Assembly: GCF_007197555.1 (NCBI RefSeq)
Contig: NZ_CP041614.1
Coordinates: forward strand, 4,456,001-4,520,000
Direction of reading: 5' to 3'
DNA: 64,000 bases
Origin: Shewanella psychropiezotolerans
GTDB taxonomy: Bacteria > Pseudomonadota > Gammaproteobacteria > Enterobacterales > Shewanellaceae
In this document: in pieces, positions 47,218-55,463 of the stretch
Layout: the number at the start of each line of letters is the position of its first letter
Numbering within the stretch: position 1 is the stretch's first letter
Program-made: the position numbers and the translations under genes
Notes under the pieces: model-generated
Told to the model about the DNA's origin: nothing
Seen by the model: only the letters and a program-made list of their open reading frames with translations
Databases searched by the model: none

Positions 47218-47352
47218 GAGTCATGCTGACGAATATCTGCTGAATAGAGGCGCTTTATGCGCCGCTAAGCTCACTATGATTTTCAGTGGCTTGTTTAGTA
47301 TTAAGAGTCATGCTGACGAATATCTGCTAGATAGTGGCGCGTTAAGCGCCGC
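47163..47352 (+). repeat. Tandem duplication of the menA 3' end and its trailer
   Basis: Unit 1 (47163-47265) and unit 2 (47266-47352) both start TAAGCTCA.., contain ATGATTTTCAGTG.CTTGTTTAGTATT and AAGAGTCATGCTGACGAATA, and end in a GGCGC…GCGCC hairpin followed by GCTAAGCT. Unit 2 lacks the bases that code for the MenA end (GLFFV), so unit 1 keeps the true stop. Confidence 0.88.
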
Positions 47353-47378
47353 TAAGCTTAGAAGTAGGATTGTGATAT

Positions 47379-47618
47379 ATGACCTGTAACAGCTGCGAAT
47401 CATCAATTTTCAGGCAAAAACTGGGTCGCTGTAAGGCTTGTATGTGGCAACTGGCAATATTGTCAGTTATAGCCTGGCCCTTGTGGTGGTTTCTCTATAG
47501 CGAACGAGTTTCTCATGTCGAGTCCATTGCCCTACTGTTTTTTTGTATCAGCTTCACAGGGCTTTTGCTGCTTCACCTCTTGGTGCTTGGTTATCGTTCA
47601 CTTACACACAAAACTTAA
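47379..47618 (+). CDS. Small zinc-ribbon membrane protein (DUF3624)
   Basis: 79 residues. An N-terminal Cys cluster MTCNSCESSIFRQKLGRCKACMWQL (C-x2-C … C-x2-C) is followed by two membrane helices (ILSVIAWPLWWFLY and LLFFCISFTGLLLLHLLVLGY). This layout is that of the DUF3624 family of Vibrio and Shewanella. It lies 161 bases after menA, past the duplicated trailer. Function unknown. Confidence 0.8.
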   Translation: MTCNSCESSIFRQKLGRCKACMWQLAILSVIAWPLWWFLYSERVSHVESIALLFFCISFTGLLLLHLLVLGYRSLTHKT

Positions 47619-47628
47619 ACTCTCTACT

Positions 47629-49005
47629 TTAATGCAAGGCTTCACTCACAAGTTCCAAAACCGCTGATTGTAACTTGTCGCTAATCTCGAAGAATCTGGG
47701 ACGAAGTGCAAATTCATCATGTAAGCAGCTGTCTCTCATTTGCAATAACACAGACAAAAGCGCTTGCTTGCCCGATATCTCAGCATCATCACTTAAGTGT
47801 TTCGCATTCACTGACAAGAGATCGTCCACTAGGCAGCCAAAGGCTCTGACCTCTATGGCTTGCATCGCTTCTCTTTGTAGCTGAGGTAGGACAGATAGAT
47901 CCGACGAGGCACCGAAATCACCAAATAGCATCTCGGCATCAGCATTAATCATGGTGTTATGGGCATAAAGATCCCCATGGCTCACAGCTTGACTGTGCAG
48001 ATGTGTCATCGTCGCCGCCATCTGTAGCACGACTTTTGCGATTTGTGACACGCTAAACTGAGTCCCGGACTCGAAGGTGTCTCGCGTACAAGTCACCAGA
48101 GATGGTGGTAAACCTAAGTTAAAGAAACTCGGCGGGATCAATTCCATCACCAGACCCAGATGCTCTTTTTCGTTTATCTGAGAGATGACTTTAATAAGGT
48201 TAAGATGCTCGCCCGCCTGCAAACAACAGGCGAGTTCATCGGCAGGATAACCATCACTGGTGACCTCCCCCTTAAACAGTTTTATCGCAATCAATTCTGG
48301 CGTGCCAAGTAACCTGACGGGTTGACGATTCCACTTGCCCTTATAGATGACGCCGGATGCTCCTTCGCCAAGTTGCTCGGCTAAGTCGATATCTGTCATC
48401 TTGACCGTGAGCATCTCTGGTACAGCTAAGGATATTTTATCCATGGAACTAAGCTTATTACCATCAAATGCAAGCCAAGCAAGTTTTGGCAATTGCAGTA
48501 ACCAATCGGGCAAATGAGTAAGCTGGTTTGCAGATAAACGTACTAGCTCTAGATTTTTACAATTGGCCATCGACTCAGGCAGCGACGAGAGACGATTCCC
48601 TGCCAGAGCGAGTTTCTGTAGGCGATACAGTAGCCCCATGGAATTAGGCAGAGTCTCGATTTTATTATCAGTTAAAATCAACCAGCGAGTCTGCACTGGC
48701 AACGCATCTTCATCGACAGTGCGAATCTTATTCGCTTTAAAGCCTATCATCTCAAGCTTAGGGCAATCGCCTAACACCTTAGGCAAGGTTTCAAACTGAT
48801 TGTTTGAGAGAAACAGGATCCTGAGCTGAGTCAGCCGACCCAAATCATCGGGCAAACTGGATAAGCAATTATTAGAGAGATCCAACACTTCCAATGTGTC
48901 AGCTAAATCGAAGATCTCCTTGGGGAATTCAGTTAGGTTTTCGGCTAACTGTAAACGTATCGTCAATGTTAACTGTCCATTTTTAAGTGCTGCTAATGTT
49001 TGCAA
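47629..49005 (-). CDS. Leucine-rich-repeat protein kinase fusion
   Basis: 458 residues. Residues about 15-200 hold seven or eight leucine-rich repeats (LEVLDLSNNCLSSLPDDLG, LRILFLSNNQFETLP, LQKLALAGNRLSSLP). Residues about 205-450 form a Hanks-type kinase: Gly loop LGEGASGVIYKG (about 213), Lys in IAIKLF (about 240), catalytic HGDLYAHN (about 340) where HRD is replaced by HGD, and FGDFGAS (DFG, about 360). No signal or membrane segment. It is probably a soluble kinase whose LRR part binds a partner. Loss of the HRD Arg suggests it does not need activation-loop phosphorylation. Convergent with the DUF3624 gene, 10 bases apart. Confidence 0.85.
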   Translation of the reverse strand: MQTLAALKNGQLTLTIRLQLAENLTEFPKEIFDLADTLEVLDLSNNCLSSLPDDLGRLTQLRILFLSNNQFETLPKVLGDCPKLEMIGFKANKIRTVDEDALPVQTRWLILTDNKIETLPNSMGLLYRLQKLALAGNRLSSLPESMANCKNLELVRLSANQLTHLPDWLLQLPKLAWLAFDGNKLSSMDKISLAVPEMLTVKMTDIDLAEQLGEGASGVIYKGKWNRQPVRLLGTPELIAIKLFKGEVTSDGYPADELACCLQAGEHLNLIKVISQINEKEHLGLVMELIPPSFFNLGLPPSLVTCTRDTFESGTQFSVSQIAKVVLQMAATMTHLHSQAVSHGDLYAHNTMINADAEMLFGDFGASSDLSVLPQLQREAMQAIEVRAFGCLVDDLLSVNAKHLSDDAEISGKQALLSVLLQMRDSCLHDEFALRPRFFEISDKLQSAVLELVSEALH

Positions 49006-49087
49006 ACCTGATCACTCTACTTAATGCTGAAAATAGCGCGACATGATATAGCATATCTTCATCTTGAGAAAGGGATGAAAAATGCAC

Positions 49088-49519
49088 TTACCGATCCACC
49101 AGTTCCTTCTTCAACCAGCATCGACTATGCCCTTTCGGATAATCTGCTAACTCACCAAACACCGAATAACCAAGGCTCTTGTAAAAATCCACAGCCTGAA
49201 AGGTAAAACTAGTTAGGTGAGAGTGAGTGCACTCGAGAGCAATTGCTTTATCTTCAATCGTCTCTAGCAATTTCTTACCGAAACCTTGCCCTCGCAATGA
49301 CTCACTCACCCAGAGTGAATCAATCCACAGCCAGCCCCAATTATCACAATTACCTTGTACCCCGCCCAATATTTCTCCCTGCTCATCACGCAATAAGAAA
49401 CACAGTTCATATCGACCCGTTTTGCCCACTTTGGCGCTAATGGCTTTCTCTATCCCGTCCCACAATATTTGCTGTTCATCTTGTGTGAGCGTTTCTTGAA
49501 AGTGTATCTCGTGGTTCAT
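49088..49519 (-). CDS. GNAT-family N-acetyltransferase
   Basis: About 143 residues from the ATG at 49519 (AAGGCAAG before it); the frame is open to 49564. The GNAT motif A is in LWVSESLRGQGFGKKLLETIEDKA, preceded by GWLWIDS, with the terminal FQAVDFYKSLGYSVFGEL. It resembles the GNAT at 35159 and the YhhY/yjaB-type small acetyltransferases. No partner gene. Substrate unknown. Confidence 0.82.
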   Translation of the reverse strand: MNHEIHFQETLTQDEQQILWDGIEKAISAKVGKTGRYELCFLLRDEQGEILGGVQGNCDNWGWLWIDSLWVSESLRGQGFGKKLLETIEDKAIALECTHSHLTSFTFQAVDFYKSLGYSVFGELADYPKGHSRCWLKKELVDR

Positions 49520-49770
49520 GGGTAACTTGCCTTTTGTTACTTTCTTGAAATTGAACCTAATCATTCAAGCTTGGAAAATCAAATAACAAAGAGAAACATG
49601 ACGATAATTCAACTTAATAGCCTGATGCAGTTAATAAATCAGGAGAAAAATCGCCATTAGTGCTCAGCTAAGTAATCCATCGAAACCTAATGTATGGCAT
49701 TACTTACGGGATGCGGGTAAAATCGCCCCTCAAAAAATGATAATCGAATAATTGAGTGAGTTAGTCTGGG

Positions 49771-52047
49771 ATGAGTAGAAAAATTGAGTTGTTAGCGCCT
49801 GGCGGTGACGTTGAAGCAATAAAAGCCGCTATTGTTGCCGGTGCCAACGCCGTCTATTGTGGCTTAGACACATTTAATGCCCGTAATCGTGCCGCCAACC
49901 TTTCATTTGATGATCTCTGTGGCATCTTAAGGCTCGCTCATCAGTATGAATGTGAAGTGTTCCTGACTCTGAACGTGGTGATATTGGAGCATGAACTACC
50001 GGCACTATTTAAGTTACTGAATCAATTAGTCAACACCAGCTTAGATGGCATCATAGTTCAAGATCTCGGTCTGTTTAACCTGGTTAAGAAGCACTTCCCG
50101 ACTCTAGACATTCACGCCTCGACTCAGCTAACCACACATAATGAAGGCCAGATACACTTCCTCAGCAGAATCGGTGCTTCACGCGTCAACCTATCACGAG
50201 AAATGAACTTAGGTGAGATAAAGTCACTCACGGCTCTGGCCCATGAACATGATATGTTGACCGAGGTCTTTGTTCACGGCTCCCTTTGTATCGCCTTCTC
50301 GGGCCAATGTTATTCGAGCTCAGTCAGCGTCGGTAATTCAGGTAACCGAGGCCGTTGCAGTCAGGCTTGTCGAGATGAGTACGAAGAAACGGCTGCGGGC
50401 AATAAATATCCTTTAAATCTAAAAGACAATTCAGCCTATTTTGACTTACCAGAGTTAGTCGATGCTCAGGTCGACTCACTTAAGATTGAAGGCCGCATCA
50501 AGGGTGCACACTATGTCTACACAGTAGTCGATAGCTGGCGCAAGCAGATCAACCAGTTTGTTGATACCGGTAAGTTACTCGAAGATGACACTAACCTGTA
50601 CAAGGTCTTTAACCGTGATTTTACCAACTCATTCTTGAAGGGTAATCTCACTAAAGATATGTTTATCGATAACCCTCGAGATAACAGTGTTAACCATGCG
50701 GTAGAGAAACAAAACGCCATCTCAGTGGTGCAGATCCAAGCAGTAAAGCAAACACTCAAAACCGATAAAAATGAGCTGGGTGCCAGCCTTGAAGATAAGA
50801 TCAAATATCTTAATATCGACAAGATGCTCCTCAATTTAAGTTTCACGGGTCAGTTAGATCAACCGTTCTCCATACAGGCAAGAGTCGAGACCATTTCGAA
50901 TCAGGTCGAACAAGACAATCAAATTCAAACATTCTCAATTCAATCGGATTCCGTACTGCGTGCCTCGGATAAATCGCCATTAGACGCAGAGGCACTGGAG
51001 AAACGCTTCAGAAGTTTCAATAACGCCGATTATGTCATACAGGATTATGACTTCTGTGAATTGTCTACTGGCCTGAGCATTCCATTTAAAGAGCTGACGG
51101 CGCTAAAAAATAAGCTAGCCTTTCTACTCAATAACTCGGTGGATGTGATCCCACCCGTCGAGCTACCAAAACTTCAACAGCATGCCAAAGTAAACGAAAA
51201 ACCAGGCCTCTCTTTGTTGATTTGTGATGAGAAAGATGCCCACCTCGGCGATGTTACCGATGCGGACATCTACTTTAAGTTGCCCGAGAGTTTTAAGAAA
51301 AACTGCGATAAATATATCGAGCTATTGCAGCGTAACCCGAGATTCATCCCTTGGTTTCCGGCGGTATTGATCGGTAAAGACTATATCGAAGCCGTGAGAA
51401 TTCTTGAAGAAGTTAAGCCCGCACGTATCGTCAGCAATAACACCGGCGTTGCCTATAAAGCGTTCGAGATGGGCATCGAGTGGATAGCAGGACCGTTTTT
51501 AAATACCACTAACTCCTATGCCCTTAGTACCCTTCAGGAAGACTTGAACTGTGCTGGCGCCTTTATCTCTAACGAGATTAATCGTATGCAGATAAGGAAC
51601 TTGAAACGTCCGGCAGGGTTTAAATTGCTTTACAGCATCTATCATCCCATTTTGATGATGACCAGCCGCCAATGTTTTTTCCAGCAGACTGTAGGCTGTA
51701 ACAAGCCGAGTATCGAAGATGGCTGCATGCTCAAATGTGAGAAAGCCACCACGATAACCAATGTCAAAGGGATCTCATTTGCCGTCGATAAGCAAAAAGG
51801 CGGTTACCCGAGCATCTATAACGACGAACAGTTCTTAAACTTGGATGTGATCAATGACTACTCTAGCCTGTTCGATGAGTTCTTTATCGACTTGACCGAT
51901 ATCGGCTCAGGCTCTAAAGCCAAGCTGGATAAGGTTCAGCTTATTGAACATTTTGAAAGCCTGCTACTAGGCAGTGAAGACGCTAAGGTTCAGCTAGATA
52001 CCATGGTGACCGTATCGACTCATGCTCAATACAGACAAGGTCTGTAA
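49771..52047 (+). CDS. U32-family peptidase-like protein (RlhA-related)
   Basis: 758 residues. The N-terminal U32 domain starts ELLAPGGDVEAIKAAIVAGANAVYCGL and has the conserved Cys set C-x7-C…C-x3-C (CIAFSGQC, then CSQAC, residues about 172-202) and SLKIEGRIKGAHYV. Members that modify RNA (RlhA for 23S C2501, TrhP for tRNA) share these, and the Cys may hold an Fe-S cluster. A second Cys set near the C-terminus (CFFQQTVGC, GCMLKC) fits. It is longer than RlhA (about 653), so the exact RNA target is uncertain. Single gene with its own terminator. Confidence 0.83.
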   Translation: MSRKIELLAPGGDVEAIKAAIVAGANAVYCGLDTFNARNRAANLSFDDLCGILRLAHQYECEVFLTLNVVILEHELPALFKLLNQLVNTSLDGIIVQDLGLFNLVKKHFPTLDIHASTQLTTHNEGQIHFLSRIGASRVNLSREMNLGEIKSLTALAHEHDMLTEVFVHGSLCIAFSGQCYSSSVSVGNSGNRGRCSQACRDEYEETAAGNKYPLNLKDNSAYFDLPELVDAQVDSLKIEGRIKGAHYVYTVVDSWRKQINQFVDTGKLLEDDTNLYKVFNRDFTNSFLKGNLTKDMFIDNPRDNSVNHAVEKQNAISVVQIQAVKQTLKTDKNELGASLEDKIKYLNIDKMLLNLSFTGQLDQPFSIQARVETISNQVEQDNQIQTFSIQSDSVLRASDKSPLDAEALEKRFRSFNNADYVIQDYDFCELSTGLSIPFKELTALKNKLAFLLNNSVDVIPPVELPKLQQHAKVNEKPGLSLLICDEKDAHLGDVTDADIYFKLPESFKKNCDKYIELLQRNPRFIPWFPAVLIGKDYIEAVRILEEVKPARIVSNNTGVAYKAFEMGIEWIAGPFLNTTNSYALSTLQEDLNCAGAFISNEINRMQIRNLKRPAGFKLLYSIYHPILMMTSRQCFFQQTVGCNKPSIEDGCMLKCEKATTITNVKGISFAVDKQKGGYPSIYNDEQFLNLDVINDYSSLFDEFFIDLTDIGSGSKAKLDKVQLIEHFESLLLGSEDAKVQLDTMVTVSTHAQYRQGL

Positions 52048-52077
52048 CCGATTAATATCATAATTTAGAATAAAGTA

Positions 52078-52121
52078 GGAAGAGCAACCTATCTGTATTT
52101 ATCAAGATAGGCTGCTCTTTC
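52078..52121 (+). terminator. Terminator after the U32 gene
   Basis: AAGAGCAACCTATCT pairs with AGATAGGCTGCTCTT (one mismatch) across a 10-base loop and is followed by TCTTTG. It begins about 30 bases after the stop. Confidence 0.75.
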
Positions 52122-52222
52122 TTTGATAAGCCAGTTTCCTCATTCCCTCTGCACCTATACACTTATTCGCCTATAATCGACCTAAATATTTACCGATTAG
52201 TATTAAAGAGCCGATAATACCC

Positions 52223-52963
52223 ATGAGCCAGCTCCCTTTACCTACCCTATATTCACTGCAGCACTGCCCCTATGCCATGCGAGCCCGCTTAGGCTTGTTA
52301 CTTGCTAAGCAAAAGGTGATGCTCAAAGCCGTAGTCACTAAAAATAAATCCCAGGAGATGCTAGCTTTCTCCCCCAAGGGCACGGTACCCGTGCTGGTAC
52401 TTGAGGATGTGATAGAGGATCGCGGTACGAGTGTGAGTGGAATCGAGGTTAAGGTTAAGGTTGAGGCCGAGAGCGCAAACAAAAGAAAACCGCCAAGGAT
52501 CATAGATGAAAGTGTCGATATCATGCTTTGGGCACTGAATATAAACGACCCCGATGATCTGCTGTTGAGCCAAACACCTGAAGCGCTACCCATCATGCTC
52601 GAATTTATCAGCTATAACGATAAAGTATTCAAGCCGTTACTCGAGCAATATAAAGATGCCAAACGCTACCATAAAGACACCGAAGCCGATTTGAGAACAG
52701 AGTGCGAGTCATTTATACAAGCCTTAGAGCTACGCCTGTCACAACATCAATACCTAATGGGCGACAACCTAAGTTTACTTGATTTTGCACTACTGCCCTT
52801 CGTGCGTCAGTTCGCTCGAGTCGACCGTCATTGGTATTTGCAATCTCCCTACCCCTTACTTAGACAGTGGTTAAAAGACCATTTAAACCGGCCGTTGTTT
52901 TCCAGAATGATGAAAAAGTTTCCGCTCTATTCAGAGACTGGAGAAGCGTATCCTTTTGGTTAA
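52223..52963 (+). CDS. Glutaredoxin 2/GST-like protein with an in-frame insertion
   Basis: 246 residues. The N-terminal thioredoxin-fold domain has CPYAMRARLGL (about residue 15), then GTVPVLVLED and DESVDIM, as in GrxB-type GST proteins. The C-terminal helical domain has MGDNLSLLDFALLPFVRQFARVD. Between VLVLED and IIDESVDIM lies an extra segment of about 30 residues (IEDRGTSVSGIEVKVKVEAES…), with a VKVKVE tract encoded by repeated AAGGTT units. This loop joins two strands of the glutathione-binding site in relatives, so the insertion is a local expansion. Confidence 0.82.
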   Translation: MSQLPLPTLYSLQHCPYAMRARLGLLLAKQKVMLKAVVTKNKSQEMLAFSPKGTVPVLVLEDVIEDRGTSVSGIEVKVKVEAESANKRKPPRIIDESVDIMLWALNINDPDDLLLSQTPEALPIMLEFISYNDKVFKPLLEQYKDAKRYHKDTEADLRTECESFIQALELRLSQHQYLMGDNLSLLDFALLPFVRQFARVDRHWYLQSPYPLLRQWLKDHLNRPLFSRMMKKFPLYSETGEAYPFG

Positions 52964-53010
52964 AAAATATGTAGCTCGCCTGATTGATGTTCCATGTAAA
53001 GTGCTATGCA

Positions 53011-53342
53011 ATACCAATTCCATTAAATTTATAATCAATTCAGAGCTCTCTCAGGGCTTTAAATTCAAGGCGCATTGTTGAAGAAATGGTTATTTCCTTT
53101 TGAGGCAATGCAACGCAGAAGTGGAAGTCCTGAGAAGCTCACGTAGTACGGCTGATGTTTAAAGCAAAGGGAAAAACACTTTATGCTGCGTAAGTGGCTC
53201 TCGATATACGACTGCATGGATGCTGGAGGTAGAGCAACGCAGGAGCTTGTTGCCGAGAATAACTATTAGCTTCAATCCCCTTACTTGCCTACAGCGTTTT
53301 TAACTCCCGCTGAATGATCACTTACTTAATGGAACTGGTATT
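53011..53342. repeat. MITE-like element, copy 2 (332 bases)
   Basis: Ends ATACCAATTCCATTAA and TTAATGGAACTGGTAT are inverted with one mismatch. The internal blocks GAATAACTATTAGCTTCAA, CTTGCCTACAGCG and ACTCCCGCTGAATGATCA match copy 1 at 9510-9683. This copy has about 160 more bases in the middle and still no coding frame. No transposase that could move it lies within the window. Confidence 0.8.
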
Positions 53343-53527
53343 AGATACAGCAATGCACATACCGACCAGCTAATATAAGCTATTCCTATCAATTGATCGT
53401 CTGTAGAGGCATACTGATATAGTTATGCATTAACCTCTAGCTTGAATAAAGGTCACTGCGTAACCTCAGCCTTAGGTTGGCTCAAACTAACTTTAGGTTT
53501 AAGAGTTTACCTCAAAAGGAAAGTATT

Positions 53528-53644
53528 ATGAGTAAAGGTCAAGACAGTAAAAAAAATGTCAAAAAGAAACCACTTTTAACAGCAAAAGAGAAGAAAGCAG
53601 CAAAGGCTGCGAAGAAAAGTTCAAGCAATTCTCTAGCTCATTAA
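53528..53644 (+). CDS. 38-residue lysine-rich small protein
   Basis: ATG AGT AAA … TAA encodes a highly basic peptide beginning MSKGQDSKKNVKKKPLL and ending KKSSSNSLAH, with a Lys/Ala helix (EKKAAKAAKK) in the middle. A good AAGGA ribosome site lies seven bases ahead, and a clean terminator (53654-53684) follows directly after the stop, so this is probably a real single-gene transcript. It resembles the small basic 'hypothetical' proteins found near nucleic-acid functions, but no family is known to me. Confidence 0.6.
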   Translation: MSKGQDSKKNVKKKPLLTAKEKKAAKAAKKSSSNSLAH

Positions 53645-53653
53645 GCACTAGAT

Positions 53654-53684
53654 GGCCATCAATATTTTTCGATGGCCTTATTTT
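53654..53684 (+). terminator. Terminator after the small basic protein
   Basis: GGCCATC pairs with GATGGCC around a 10-base AT-rich loop, followed by TTATTTTTA. It begins 10 bases after the stop at 53644. Confidence 0.75.
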
Positions 53685-53816
53685 TACTCGTCAAAAAATC
53701 AACTAAAGAATTCATTCTTAATAGACTGCAAGCACCTAATCTTCTTAATAAATACAGGAAATTCTCTTCAGAAGAATCCTTCAGAAAATTTATTTTTCAG
53801 GAGAAAGCCGCATAAA

Positions 53817-54116
53817 TCAGTCGATGACGGCCTTAGTCGCCTTCTTCATCACACTGTCATGTTTTTTCGGTTTGGCCATATCCACCGCTTTACCCGCAAC
53901 GCCCTCATCAGGTAACGCTTCATTCACCGCTTTAGTCGTAGCGTCTTTAGCCGTTTCGGCAGGAGAGCATCGACCTTTAACGCCGACAGTGGCATTTGCA
54001 ACTGCACTTTTGGCGGCTTTCTCAGGAGTACAATCCGGATTAACGATTCCAGCACTGGCTAACTGAGAAAAACTCAACATTACACCCACTAATACCCATT
54101 TACATACCTTGTCCAT
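53817..54116 (-). CDS. Small periplasmic protein of unknown function
   Basis: 99 residues from the ATG at 54116, which has GAGG seven bases before it. Signal peptide ending LSFSQLASA. The mature part has an imperfect repeat around Cys (DCTPEKAAKSAVANATVG and RCSPAETAKDATTKAV), then a Lys-rich tail. So it is a two-repeat, Ala-rich helical protein with one Cys per repeat. It is near the T6SS module but on its own transcript. Family not recognised. Confidence 0.6.
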   Translation of the reverse strand: MDKVCKWVLVGVMLSFSQLASAGIVNPDCTPEKAAKSAVANATVGVKGRCSPAETAKDATTKAVNEALPDEGVAGKAVDMAKPKKHDSVMKKATKAVID

Positions 54117-54413
54117 CACAACACCTCGAATACGAAAATAAATTGAACCGAATATCATATTAGCACCGGGCCTTACGGCTCTCAATAAAGAGACTTTAAT
54201 AAAGAGATCTCAAAACCAAGATATCCGGCTCAGACTTTCATTAAGGTCAAAGCCGAAGTCAAAACCTAAGTCAAATCTGCGCTCACGAATCTGACCCTCT
54301 AATGTTTCCAGCTGGTATTTCTCAAGCTGATTTAGCTGAGTTAAATTTGATTTATTTCTTTGGTAAATGACTGAATGAGTTTAAAATAACCAAAAATATT
54401 AAGGATGATACTC
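54117..54413. other. Intergenic stretch with short tandem words
   Basis: About 300 bases. Around 54240-54275 there are repeated AAGTCAAA/AAGGTCAAAG words of about 12 bases, reminiscent of the AAGGTT tract in the GST gene at 52446. No coding frame is credible. Confidence 0.35.
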
Positions 54414-55454
54414 ATGAGATTTTATCGGTTAAATTCATTGACTCTGGGCCTAATGACCAGCTTGTTCTTAACAGCTTGTGGCGCTGGTGATTTGAATCCC
54501 CCCCTCATCACCAGTAGCTCAGTGCCAGATGATGATATCAAGGCCATTTCAGCCAAGATAGAAGCCAGTTATCCCAAGATGGATAAACAGCTTAAGCTGC
54601 AAATATTAGATGTGGCGGTTAAATCCATGGAAGACATGGTGTGGATTGAAGGCGGCAGTTTCATAATGGGCGATATTCGAACCCCTTGTGACATTATCGA
54701 TAAAGGTCGCATGGACTGGACCCCTGAGGCAACATGTTATAGCAACTTCATCTCCAGAAAAAATGGCGCAATTTATCAGCACAAGGTCACACTGGATAGC
54801 TATTCATTGGCCAAATATGAAACCACACATTATGGGGCCGATGCATATCGTTTAGCCCATGGCATAGAGCTTGCTCGTGCCGAAGCTCGTGTATTGTATG
54901 AGGGATTAACTCAACGAATTAAAAATGATCCCTCGCCAACGAAACGCTGGCAAGAAGCCAAAAACTACTGCCTCTGGCTGGGCGATCTCACTGGCTACAA
55001 GTTTGACTTACCTACCGAAGCCCAATGGGAGTATGCGGCGCGCAACCGCGGAAAAAATATCTACTACGCCACCAACAATGGTTATGTGCAGCGCGTCAAT
55101 GGCACTTATTATGCACCTGAGTTAGGCCGCCATGTCGACATCCTCCCCGAGGAGGTCAATTACGGCTCAGGATTTGACGAGGTCGGTAGCTGGCCGGCTA
55201 ACCCATTGGGCATTCACGACCTGTCCGGCAACATGGAGGAATGGGTTAATGACTGGTTCTCGGCGGATTATTACCAACACTCACCAGAAGATAATCCTCA
55301 GGGGCCGGAAACAGGCACCGATAAAGTGGTCAGAGGAGGCCAAGGTCTGGTCGTCACCACCCGCGCCTTCAGCCCAATAGATCCAATTGATAGTAAATAT
55401 ACTTTAACAGGTTTTCGCTGCGCAGTGCAGCAAAGCACTCCTGTGATTGAATAA
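54414..55454 (+). CDS. SUMF1/FGE-domain lipoprotein next to the T6SS module
   Basis: 346 residues from the ATG at 54414 (AAGGA eight bases before it). Lipoprotein signal ending SLFLTACGAG. Residues about 75-340 form a formylglycine-generating-enzyme-like domain: WIEGGSFIMGD, YSLAKYETTHY, WQEAKNYCLWLGDLTGYKFDLPTEAQWEYAARN, DLSGNMEEWVNDWF, VVRGGQG, TGFRCA. The Cys pair that FGE uses for copper is not obvious. SUMF1-type proteins also serve as structural or cofactor-binding modules. It converges on the LysM effector gene, 9 bases apart, and being a lipoprotein on the periplasmic side it is the nearest candidate for an immunity or accessory protein. Confidence 0.8.
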   Translation: MRFYRLNSLTLGLMTSLFLTACGAGDLNPPLITSSSVPDDDIKAISAKIEASYPKMDKQLKLQILDVAVKSMEDMVWIEGGSFIMGDIRTPCDIIDKGRMDWTPEATCYSNFISRKNGAIYQHKVTLDSYSLAKYETTHYGADAYRLAHGIELARAEARVLYEGLTQRIKNDPSPTKRWQEAKNYCLWLGDLTGYKFDLPTEAQWEYAARNRGKNIYYATNNGYVQRVNGTYYAPELGRHVDILPEEVNYGSGFDEVGSWPANPLGIHDLSGNMEEWVNDWFSADYYQHSPEDNPQGPETGTDKVVRGGQGLVVTTRAFSPIDPIDSKYTLTGFRCAVQQSTPVIE

Positions 55455-55463
55455 TATTACCCT

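Noticed and set aside
53817..54116. Immunity protein for the LysM effector
   Set aside because: Periplasmic and small, but 1.3 kb away with another gene between, on a separate transcript; the SUMF1 lipoprotein is the nearer candidate.
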